From positions 1,364,001 to 1,428,000 of the forward strand of contig NZ_CP050451.1 in the NCBI RefSeq assembly GCF_014171595.1: a stretch of 64,000 nt of DNA. The letters run 5' to 3'. Under the pieces are notes generated by a model. That model had not been told where the DNA came from. It saw nothing but the letters and a program-made list of their open reading frames with translations, and did no database searches. The DNA comes from Massilia sp. Se16.2.3 (GTDB lineage: Bacteria > Pseudomonadota > Gammaproteobacteria > Burkholderiales > Burkholderiaceae_D). The position numbers were made by a program, and so were the translations under genes. Positions 29,280-36,094 of this stretch are shown here, one piece after another. The stretch's first letter is position 1. Each line of letters opens with the position of its first letter.

Positions 29280-30371
29280 ATGAGTCTCCAATGCGGCATC
29301 GTCGGCCTGCCCAACGTCGGCAAGTCCACCCTGTTCAATGCGCTGACCAAGGCCGGCATCCCGGCTGAGAACTACCCGTTCTGCACCATCGAGCCGAACG
29401 TTGGCGTGGTCGAGGTGCCGGACCCGCGCATGCAGGCGCTGGCCGACATCGTCAAGCCCGAGCGCATCGTGCCGGCCATCGTGGAATTCGTCGACATCGC
29501 CGGCCTGGTGGCGGGCGCGTCGAAAGGCGAGGGCCTGGGCAACCAGTTCCTGTCGCACATCCGCGAAACCGACGCCATCGTCAACGTGGTGCGCTGCTTC
29601 GAGGACGACAACGTGATCCACGTCGCCGGTAAAGTCAGCCCGATCGACGACATCGAAGTCATCCAGACCGAGCTGGCGCTGGCCGACCTGGGCGCCGTCG
29701 AAAAGGCGATCCACCGTGAAAACAAGAAGGCGCGCTCGGGCGACAAGGATGCGGCGAAACTGGTCGCCATCTGCGAGCGCATGCTGCCGCACCTGAACGA
29801 AGGCCAGCCAGTGCGCACGATGGGCCTGGATGCCGACGAAATGGCCCTGATCCGCGAACTGCACCTGATCACGGCCAAGCCGGCCATGTACGTGGCCAAT
29901 GTCTCCGACACCGGCTTCACCAACAACCCGCTGCTGGACCAGTTGAGCGAATTCGCGAAGAAGCAGAACGCGCCGATCGTGGCCATTTCCGCCGCGATCG
30001 AATCGGAAATCGCCGACCTCGACGACGCCGACAAGGCCGCTTTCCTGGGCGACATGGGCATGGAAGAGCCGGGCCTGGACCGCCTGATCCGCGCCGCCTA
30101 TAAACTGCTCGGCCTGCAGACTTATTTCACCGCCGGCGTGAAGGAAGTACGCGCCTGGACCGTGAAAGTCGGCGCCACCGCCCCGCAGGCGGCCGGCGTG
30201 ATCCACACCGACTTCGAACGCGGCTTCATCCGCGCGCAGACGATTTCCTATGACGACTACATCGCCTACAAGGGTGAAGCGGGCGCCAAGGAAGCGGGCA
30301 AGATGCGGGCCGAGGGCAAGGAATATATTGTCAAGGATGGGGATGTGTTGAACTTCCTGTTCAACGTCTAA
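29280..30371 (+). CDS. ychF: Redox-regulated ATPase/GTPase YchF (OLA1 family)
   Basis: Obg-related P-loop protein that binds ribosomes and prefers ATP. 363 aa, identical to the common length. The ATG at 29280 ([17 protein letters not shown]) is chosen because the P-loop GLPNVGKS follows at the expected position. G3-like DIAGLV, a coiled coil in the middle and a C-terminal TGS domain (about 278-361, with [14 protein letters not shown]) are present. Confidence 0.96.
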   Translation: MSLQCGIVGLPNVGKSTLFNALTKAGIPAENYPFCTIEPNVGVVEVPDPRMQALADIVKPERIVPAIVEFVDIAGLVAGASKGEGLGNQFLSHIRETDAIVNVVRCFEDDNVIHVAGKVSPIDDIEVIQTELALADLGAVEKAIHRENKKARSGDKDAAKLVAICERMLPHLNEGQPVRTMGLDADEMALIRELHLITAKPAMYVANVSDTGFTNNPLLDQLSEFAKKQNAPIVAISAAIESEIADLDDADKAAFLGDMGMEEPGLDRLIRAAYKLLGLQTYFTAGVKEVRAWTVKVGATAPQAAGVIHTDFERGFIRAQTISYDDYIAYKGEAGAKEAGKMRAEGKEYIVKDGDVLNFLFNV

Positions 30372-30409
30372 GCATCAAGCCAGAACCTGACGGATCCCGC
30401 TGAACAATA

Positions 30410-30441
30410 AACGCCCCGCACTCCTCTGGAGCCGGGGCGTT
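30410..30441 (+). terminator. Terminator after ychF
   Basis: AACGCCCCG (30410-30418) and CGGGGCGTT (30433-30441) form a 9-bp stem with a 14-nt loop; the following TGTTG is a weak T tract. It lies between convergent transcription units (ychF and the hcp operon) and may serve both. Confidence 0.65.
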
Positions 30442-30553
30442 GTTGCATGCATGATCGGCCGGCTGCGGGCATTGATCAATTTATTGGTGGTGCTGATCAG
30501 GTGGGGGCATGTCGCCATGGCAGCCCCTCATGCCGCCAGACCCCATCACATAT

Positions 30554-31120
30554 CTATCTTTGTGCTGTCGAGGGAAATCCCAAGCAAGCCTTCTCCATCC
30601 ATTCCAGTTCCGCCGCCTGCAGCGTCACCTCGGCGGCGCCGCCATCAACAACGACGGCAAGCGCGGTCCGGTCCTTGTTCGCGAACACCAGCACCGGCCC
30701 GGCCGGCTCGGCGATGACCGTGTCGCGGACGTCGATGACGCCCAGCTGATCGGGAAACGCGGCTTCGCGCTGCTCGCGCGAGAGGCCGCGCCGCGCCGTC
30801 AGCGTTGCCAGCTTGCCGAGACGCCTCGCCATGTCCTCGGATGCACTGCAGCGCTGGGCCGGCCGGCCATCTGTAAAGGTAGAAAGGATGTGATAGGGCG
30901 CGCTCGCTGCGGAGCGCTGCGCCGTGGTCATGCCGTTCGGCGTTGCATAGCTCAGGGACATCACCGCGTCCGGCAAAAAACTCACCAGCGTGGCGCCTTC
31001 ACCGATCGCCACGTGTGAAGGTGACGACGCCCAACTGGTGATCGCAATACCCGTGGCCAGCCCTGTCACAAACAGTCCGGCGCCAAAGAGCAGTAAGCGA
31101 GTAACAGGTCGCGGCCGCAT
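30554..31120 (-). CDS. Small membrane-anchored protein, candidate immunity protein
   Basis: Unrecognised. 188 aa from the ATG at 31120, which shares one base with the stop of the upstream L,D-transpeptidase gene (TAATG). One N-terminal membrane helix (about residues 8-30, LLLFGAGLFVTGLATGIAIT) is followed by a soluble domain predicted to face the periplasm, with two Cys (one near 90, one near 179). The location and topology fit an immunity protein guarding against a peptidoglycan-targeting effector made by the gene before it. This is inferred from context only; no family was recognised. Confidence 0.65.
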   Translation of the reverse strand: MRPRPVTRLLLFGAGLFVTGLATGIAITSWASSPSHVAIGEGATLVSFLPDAVMSLSYATPNGMTTAQRSAASAPYHILSTFTDGRPAQRCSASEDMARRLGKLATLTARRGLSREQREAAFPDQLGVIDVRDTVIAEPAGPVLVFANKDRTALAVVVDGGAAEVTLQAAELEWMEKACLGFPSTAQR

Positions 31121-31539
31121 TAGAATACCTCCACGGTGGTGCCGAGCGGTGTCCACTCGAACAGAATCCGCGCATCCGTTTCCGACAAGCGCACGCAGCC
31201 GTGCGATCCGAACCATTCGCTGACCTTGCTGCGGAACGTACGCACGACGCTCAGTGGCACTGCGCCATGGTACTGGTGCAAAGCCTTGCCGTCGGCGGTG
31301 AAAAACATGGCGTAGTTCATTTGCACATTGTAGGCACGGCTGCGGTAGATCGGGTGCTTGCGCTGGACCTTGAACTTGCCGCGATCGGTCGCGTGATCCT
31401 TGTCGCCGCTGACGCATGCGAAGCGGTGGACGCGTTCGCTTCCATCGTAAGCATCCACCAGCTGCGCCCTCAGGTCGACCTTGATGAGCTTGCGCGACTT
31501 CGGCGCCCCAGGCATGGGGGAGGAGCCGGTCGCGCGCAT
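31120..31539 (-). CDS. L,D-transpeptidase-fold (YkuD-like) protein without signal peptide, candidate T6SS effector
   Basis: 139 aa from the ATG at 31539, which overlaps the hcp stop (TGATG); a GTG three bases upstream is an alternative. The catalytic pattern of the YkuD fold is present: His91 (HQYHGAVP) and Ser112-His113-Gly114-Cys115-Val-Arg117 (GSHGCVRL). It is short, with no signal peptide or peptidoglycan-binding domain, unlike housekeeping L,D-transpeptidases. Known L,D-transpeptidase-type T6SS effectors (the Tlde1 group) also lack signals and sit beside hcp or vgrG. The overlap with hcp suggests loading into the Hcp tube (inference). Confidence 0.75.
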   Translation of the reverse strand: MRATGSSPMPGAPKSRKLIKVDLRAQLVDAYDGSERVHRFACVSGDKDHATDRGKFKVQRKHPIYRSRAYNVQMNYAMFFTADGKALHQYHGAVPLSVVRTFRSKVSEWFGSHGCVRLSETDARILFEWTPLGTTVEVF

Positions 31540-32027
31540 CACGCGATCCTGTTCGTCGCCAGGTCCCAGCCGCCGGTCGTGTTGCCGGTGCTACCGCCTG
31601 CGATCTTCTGCTGGGTGTACTTCCACCGTACCTTGGAGAACTTGAGACCCAGGGTCTCGGCCGGGAAGTCGCCGCCGAAACTGGGCGCCAGGTGGCCGAT
31701 CAGTACATTCTCGAGCTCGACTTCGAAATATTTGATCGGCTCACCGTTACCGTCAGCGCGCAGCATCTCGAGCTTTGCCTTTGGAATCGTCTTGCCGCAT
31801 GCGCAGGTTTGCGCAAGGATCGGCGAGGCGATGTCGATCAGTTTGCTGATGCTGATTTCGGTGAGTTCAGCCCGCTCCGCGGTGTGCCCGCCGCCAGTGG
31901 ATGCGGTCGCGCTTCTGGGTTGTTTGATTTCCCAGTGCACCATCGTGCACTCGATCCAACCCTGGTGTTTGCTGTCGGTCGATTCGCCTTTGATGCCGTC
32001 CAGCTGCAGGTAGTAGTCTACTGCCAT
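31539..32027 (-). CDS. hcp: Type VI secretion tube protein Hcp
   Basis: 162 aa. MAVDYYLQLDGIKGESTD is the typical Hcp start, and ECTMVHWEIKQPRS, ISISKLIDIASP and LGLKFSKVRWKYTQQ are family blocks. Hcp forms the hexameric ring tube expelled by the T6SS and also carries small effectors in its lumen. No tss genes lie in this window, so this is an orphan hcp. It heads a three-gene overlapping operon with the L,D-transpeptidase-fold gene and the membrane-anchored gene. Its GGAGG site lies within a hairpin. Confidence 0.93.
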   Translation of the reverse strand: MAVDYYLQLDGIKGESTDSKHQGWIECTMVHWEIKQPRSATASTGGGHTAERAELTEISISKLIDIASPILAQTCACGKTIPKAKLEMLRADGNGEPIKYFEVELENVLIGHLAPSFGGDFPAETLGLKFSKVRWKYTQQKIAGGSTGNTTGGWDLATNRIA

Positions 32028-32028
32028 G

Positions 32029-32053
32029 ATGCCTCCGTTATGTGGTGAGGCAT
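32029..32053 (-). promoter_or_regulatory. Hairpin covering the hcp ribosome binding site
   Basis: On the minus strand the leader reads ATGCCTC, ten bases, then GGAGGCAT; ATGCCTC pairs exactly with GAGGCAT, so the Shine-Dalgarno GGAGG, which ends seven bases before the ATG, is inside a 7-bp stem. This could limit hcp translation until the stem is opened by a trans factor, an sRNA, temperature or ribosome entry. It is seen directly as complementarity; the function is inferred. Confidence 0.5.
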
Positions 32054-32193
32054 TCTGGCTGTGTTGTGTTTATTGAAACCTGTCGGGCATCAAAAGGAGG
32101 GAAGGGCGGGAGCAACGTGATGGGTAGTGCACCGTCGGCATCGACGCCATTGTTGTACTGATGAATGTTTATACGCCGAAGCACGATGCCGTC

Positions 32194-32227
32194 CTGTCAT
32201 CAAGCTGACACACGCCTCCACTATTCT
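32194..32227 (+). promoter_or_regulatory. Pho box and -10 element of the phoX promoter
   Basis: CTGTCATCAAGCTGACAC at 32194-32211 matches the PhoB consensus of two CTGTCAY-type half-sites 11 bp apart (CTGTCAT / CTGACAC). A -10 element TATTCT (32222-32227) follows after 10 bp, the spacing of PhoB-activated promoters where the Pho box replaces the -35. The phoX ATG is 49 bp further on. Phosphate-starvation control through PhoBR is strongly suggested. Confidence 0.75.
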
Positions 32228-32275
32228 GCGCCTCCATGAACGCGGCACCCGCCGTACGACCTGGAGAGAAGACGC

Positions 32276-34264
32276 ATGAGTTCCAACCCCGCCACCCCCG
32301 AACTGTCCCGCCGCCGCCTGCTGCGCATGCTGGGTGCCACGCCGATGCTGCCGCTGGCGGGCGTCGCCGGCGCTTCGCTGCTGAGCGCTTGCGGTGGCAA
32401 CGACGACAAGGACACGCCCGTGGCGACCCTGCCGGCACCTGTCGTCACCCTCGGCTCCGTCTCCTTCGCCTCGATGCCGGCGCCGACCCTGGCCAACCCG
32501 GCCGCGATGGCGACCAACACCGTCGGCTCGACCATGACGGTGAACTTCAGCGATTCCAGCAAGTTGGACTTCAAGCTGGCCTATCAACCCTTCTTCATCA
32601 CCGGCGACATGGTCCCCAACGGCAGCGGCGGCAACGTGCTGGCCGGCGGCTACTATGACATCCGCAACCAGCCCATCATCGACACCACCGTGCCGGGCAA
32701 GGAGCGCCAGTTCTTCTCGGATGCGCCGGATGGCACGTCCCTCTTGAGCGTACCGAACGCCAGCGTGCCCGGCGTGAAGGGCAAGCCCGTGTTCGCAGTC
32801 GTCCAGTTCGAGTACACGACCTTCGCCCAGGACGGCAAGACGGGCATGTATGGCCGCCTGCCGTCGCCGATCGGCGTGCTCACGCTCGACCAGGACGGGG
32901 CCACCGGCAAGCTCACCCTGGTGAAGTACCACAACGTCGATACCTCGAGCGTCGAGGGCCTGTGGATCACCTGCGGCGCCAGCCTGTCGCCCTGGGGAAC
33001 CCACCTGTCGAGCGAAGAGTACGAGCCGAACGCCTTTACTGCCGCAAGCGACGCCCAGTTCAGGGCCTTCAGCAAGAATCTATACGGCAGCGAAACCCAG
33101 GCCAATCCCTACAACTACGGCCACCTGCCGGAAGTGACGGTCAAGCCGGACGGCACGGCGTCCATCAAGAAGCACTTCTGCCTGGGCCGCATCTCGCACG
33201 AGCTGGTGCAGGTGATGCCGGACGAACGCACCGTGCTGATGGGCGACGACGCCACCAACAGCGGCTACTTCGTCTTCGTTGCCGACAAGGCCAGGGACCT
33301 GTCCTCGGGCACCCTGTACGTGGCGAAGGTCGGCGCCGGCTTCTCGCTCGACCCGCAGGGTGCCGCCGCGCCGCTCACCTGGATCAAGCTCGGTTCAGCC
33401 ACCAGCAACGAGATCCGCGCGCTGGCCGTCAGCATCAAGCCGCAGCAGATCATGGACGTGCGCACGCTTGATCCGCAGGACGCGTCGTTCACGAAGGTGA
33501 CGGCGAACGGCGCCATCGAATGGATCAAGCTGGTGCCGGGCATGGAGAAGGCGGCGGCTTTCCTCGAGACCCACCTCTACGCCGCCCTGGTGGGCGCGTC
33601 GATGGGATTTACCAAGATGGAGGGCACCACCGTCAACGCCAGGGACAAGATCGCCTACTCGGCGCTGCAGAACTGCCAGAGTGCGATGGTGGCGGGCCAC
33701 GCGCTGAACGTGCCGGGCAATGGCGTGGCGATTCCGAAGGCGCTCAATGCCGGCGCGGTGATGGCGCTGAACCTGAAGGGCGGCCAGAAGGATACGAATG
33801 GCGCAGCGATCGACAGCGAGTGGATGCCGGTCGACCTGAAGGCCTTGCTGACGGGCGAAGACATCGCCGCCGACGCCTTGGGTAACACGGCCAATCCGGA
33901 GCGCATCGGCAATCCGGACAATTTGAAGTTCTCGGAAAAGATGCGCACCCTGTTCATCGGCGAGGACAGCGGCGAGCACGTCAACAACTTCCTGTGGGCC
34001 TATAACGTCGACACGAAGCAGCTGGCGCGCGTGATGTCGATTCCGGCGGGTGGCGAGTCGACCGGGCTGCATGCGGTCGACGAACTCAATGGCTGGACCT
34101 ACATCATGAGTAACTTCCAGCACGCGGGGGATTGGGGTGGGATCCACAACGTGGTGAAGGGCACGCTCGATCCATTGGTGCGGGCGAACTACAAGGACAA
34201 GTTCGGGGCGGCGGTGGGGTATCTGACGGCGGAGTTGAGCCAGATGAAGGTGGCGAAGGGGTGA
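32276..34264 (+). CDS. phoX: Alkaline phosphatase PhoX family (DUF839), Tat-exported lipoprotein
   Basis: 662 aa from the ATG at 32276, with GGAGAG upstream. The Tat signal has the twin-arginine stretch LSRRRLLRMLGA, and a lipobox (SLLSAC) follows at about residue 39. The rest is the DUF839/PhoX beta-propeller, which binds Ca and Fe in characterised members: SSEEYEPNAF, GRISHELVQVMPDERTVLMG, DDATNSGYFVFVA, EDSGEHVNNFLW. It releases phosphate from organic esters outside the cytoplasm. The Pho box in front supports the assignment. It is divergent from hcp. Confidence 0.9.
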   Translation: MSSNPATPELSRRRLLRMLGATPMLPLAGVAGASLLSACGGNDDKDTPVATLPAPVVTLGSVSFASMPAPTLANPAAMATNTVGSTMTVNFSDSSKLDFKLAYQPFFITGDMVPNGSGGNVLAGGYYDIRNQPIIDTTVPGKERQFFSDAPDGTSLLSVPNASVPGVKGKPVFAVVQFEYTTFAQDGKTGMYGRLPSPIGVLTLDQDGATGKLTLVKYHNVDTSSVEGLWITCGASLSPWGTHLSSEEYEPNAFTAASDAQFRAFSKNLYGSETQANPYNYGHLPEVTVKPDGTASIKKHFCLGRISHELVQVMPDERTVLMGDDATNSGYFVFVADKARDLSSGTLYVAKVGAGFSLDPQGAAAPLTWIKLGSATSNEIRALAVSIKPQQIMDVRTLDPQDASFTKVTANGAIEWIKLVPGMEKAAAFLETHLYAALVGASMGFTKMEGTTVNARDKIAYSALQNCQSAMVAGHALNVPGNGVAIPKALNAGAVMALNLKGGQKDTNGAAIDSEWMPVDLKALLTGEDIAADALGNTANPERIGNPDNLKFSEKMRTLFIGEDSGEHVNNFLWAYNVDTKQLARVMSIPAGGESTGLHAVDELNGWTYIMSNFQHAGDWGGIHNVVKGTLDPLVRANYKDKFGAAVGYLTAELSQMKVAKG

Positions 34265-34298
34265 TGACGCGCGCGCCGCGTGGACATTGGGGGGGAAC

Positions 34299-34362
34299 GC
34301 GTGGAGTCGGGACTCCACCCTACGAAACGAGATGACCGTAGGGTGGAGTCCTGACTCCACGC
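34299..34362. repeat. GTAGGGTRG inverted-repeat element, copy B
   Basis: Two arms in outward orientation: GCGTGGAGTCGGGACTCCAC with CCTAC (34299-34323), and GTAGGGTGGAGTCC followed by TGACTCCACGC (34338-34362), separated by 14 bp. Each arm is itself a hairpin (GGAGTC/GACTCC). It lies between phoX and the tpsB terminator. The arm sequence is the same subtype as copy A but the order of the two ends is reversed. Confidence 0.8.
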
Positions 34363-34391
34363 TTTTCAAGGCCGGCACGCCCGCGGCGCAC

Positions 34392-34416
34392 AAAAAACGG
34401 GCGCCAACAAGGCGCC
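34392..34416 (-). terminator. Rho-independent terminator of the tpsA-tpsB operon
   Basis: On the minus strand GGCGCC-TTGTT-GGCGCC is followed by CG and six T (34397-34392). It begins 7 bp after the tpsB stop. Confidence 0.85.
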
Positions 34417-34422
34417 GTCGCT

Positions 34423-36069
34423 TTAAAACCGGTACTGCACATCCACCAGCACCATCGGCGACTTGGCTTCTGCATCCGACTGCGCCACCCCGCCACGGCC
34501 GCGCCAGGCGGCGACCAGGTTGGCATACCACTGGCCGTGGTGGTAGCGCAGGCCGATGCCGCTGCCCGAGAGGCTGCGCTTGTTGCTGTCGCCGGTCCAC
34601 GGCTTGCGGTTGACGGTGACCTTGCCGGCGTCGTGGAATACGAAAGGCGCGAAGTCCTGCGCCGTGTAGCGTAGTTCCACCTGCATGATGCTGCCGGCAT
34701 CGCCAAAGCCTTCGCCGCTCGGGTAGGCGCGCACGCCCTGGGCGCCGCCGAGGCCGAATTTTTCCGACGAATCGAGGTTTTTTGATGCCCACTGGCGCGA
34801 CAGGCGGCCATACAGGTCGATGTGTTCGCTCAGCGCCTGGATGCGCGCCAGGTCGAGGTTGACCTTGCGGAAAGCGCCGGCGCTATGGGCGCTGATGCGG
34901 TCGCCCGCGGCCAGCGAGTCGTCCAGCTTCAGGTCGCCCAGGCTCCAGCGCAGGGCGCCGAAGGTGATGCCGGTGCGGATGAATTCGTCCCTGGCGTCGA
35001 AGTTCAGCGCCATGCTGGCAAGCTTGCTCGATTTATCCGCTTGCGTGTCGAGCGCGCCCTGGCGGTCGTTCAGCCGCTTGTGCTCAACCTGGCCGGAGAG
35101 CGACAGGTTGCGCCGCTGCGAGCGCACAATCGGGTAGCTCAGTCCCGCGCTGGCGATGTCGGCGGTGCCGGTGGCGTCGAGGGCGCTGAAGTCGCCCGCC
35201 AGCGTGTAGTAGGAGTGGGTGACCCCTGCGCGTCCGCGCAGGCCCGAGGAGCCCAGCGGCAGGCTGTAGGCGAGCGAACCGAACCACATTTTTTCATCGG
35301 TGACGAGGCCCTGTACCGCGATCTGGTCGCCGAAGGTGAAAGGGCTGTTCAGCTCCAGGCCGACGCGAACCCGGTACTTGCCGGTGTAGCGGTTGCCGTG
35401 GTTGTCGAGCGCGACTTCGCCGCTGTAGGGCTGCTCGCGCGCCACGCCCACCATCAGGTCGCCGCTGCCATAGGCCTGGCCGGGGCGGATCGACGGCGTG
35501 GTCTTGATGCCCGGCTGGTCGTCGAGGATCAGGGTCACGCGTTCGAGCTGGCCGCTTTCGATCGGCGCACCGGTCGTCAAGTGGTCGAGGAAAGGCTGGG
35601 CGCCTTGCACCAGTTGCGGCGTGCCGGTGGCGGCGATCTTGCCGTAGCGGCCTTCGATGACGCGGATGCGCAGCGTGCCGCCCGAGACGTCCTGCTGCGG
35701 CAGCACGGCGCGTGCGAACGGGTAGCCGGCTGCCCGGTAATGCGCGGTGATGCGCGCCGCGAGGGCATCGAGGCCGGCGAAGTCGAATTCCTTGCCGTCG
35801 ACGTCGCCCGGGGCGGCCAGCAGCGCCGGCGTGGCGATGACGCTGTTGCCTTCGATGACGACGGCGCGCAGCACGACCTTGACGCCGCCGCGCTGCGCGG
35901 CCTGCGCCGGCGACTCGACCGCGACGCCGGGGGGCCGTACGCGGCAGCTGCAGGGCGGACCTGGTGTTTTCCTGCAGCAGGCGGCCGGCGTCGGGCAGCT
36001 GCTGGGCAAGCGCCGGATGGGCCGACAGGGCCAGCAGGGCAGCCGGCAGGAGGGGGGAAGCTTGTTCAT
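34423..36069 (-). CDS. Two-partner secretion outer-membrane transporter TpsB (ShlB/FhaC/HecB family), two N-terminal indels
   Basis: Omp85-type barrel that exports the TpsA partner. ATG at 36069. Read straight through, the first 50 residues are Cys/Arg/Pro-rich nonsense. In the neighbouring frame they give a normal signal peptide (LLPAALLALSAHPALA) and QQLPDAGRLLQENTR. The frame changes coincide with G6 runs at 36052-36057 and 35929-35934. POTRA domains follow (about 65-210, GNSVIATPALLA, YPFARAVLPQQ), then the ShlB barrel ending in a C-terminal aromatic residue (VDVQYRF). About 548 aa. Located 25 bp downstream of tpsA. Confidence 0.88.
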   Translation of the reverse strand: MNKLPPSCRLPCWPCRPIRRLPSSCPTPAACCRKTPGPPCSCRVRPPGVAVESPAQAAQRGGVKVVLRAVVIEGNSVIATPALLAAPGDVDGKEFDFAGLDALAARITAHYRAAGYPFARAVLPQQDVSGGTLRIRVIEGRYGKIAATGTPQLVQGAQPFLDHLTTGAPIESGQLERVTLILDDQPGIKTTPSIRPGQAYGSGDLMVGVAREQPYSGEVALDNHGNRYTGKYRVRVGLELNSPFTFGDQIAVQGLVTDEKMWFGSLAYSLPLGSSGLRGRAGVTHSYYTLAGDFSALDATGTADIASAGLSYPIVRSQRRNLSLSGQVEHKRLNDRQGALDTQADKSSKLASMALNFDARDEFIRTGITFGALRWSLGDLKLDDSLAAGDRISAHSAGAFRKVNLDLARIQALSEHIDLYGRLSRQWASKNLDSSEKFGLGGAQGVRAYPSGEGFGDAGSIMQVELRYTAQDFAPFVFHDAGKVTVNRKPWTGDSNKRSLSGSGIGLRYHHGQWYANLVAAWRGRGGVAQSDAEAKSPMVLVDVQYRF

Positions 36070-36094
36070 GGTTGCTCAGTCAGTATGCTGTTCT

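Noticed and set aside
31201..32013. 270-codon rightward ORF opposite hcp
   Set aside because: Overlaps hcp and the L,D-transpeptidase gene, both with strong family motifs on the other strand.
30554..32027. Complete type VI secretion cluster
   Set aside because: Only hcp is present; no tssB/C, clpV, vgrG or tssJ-M in the window.
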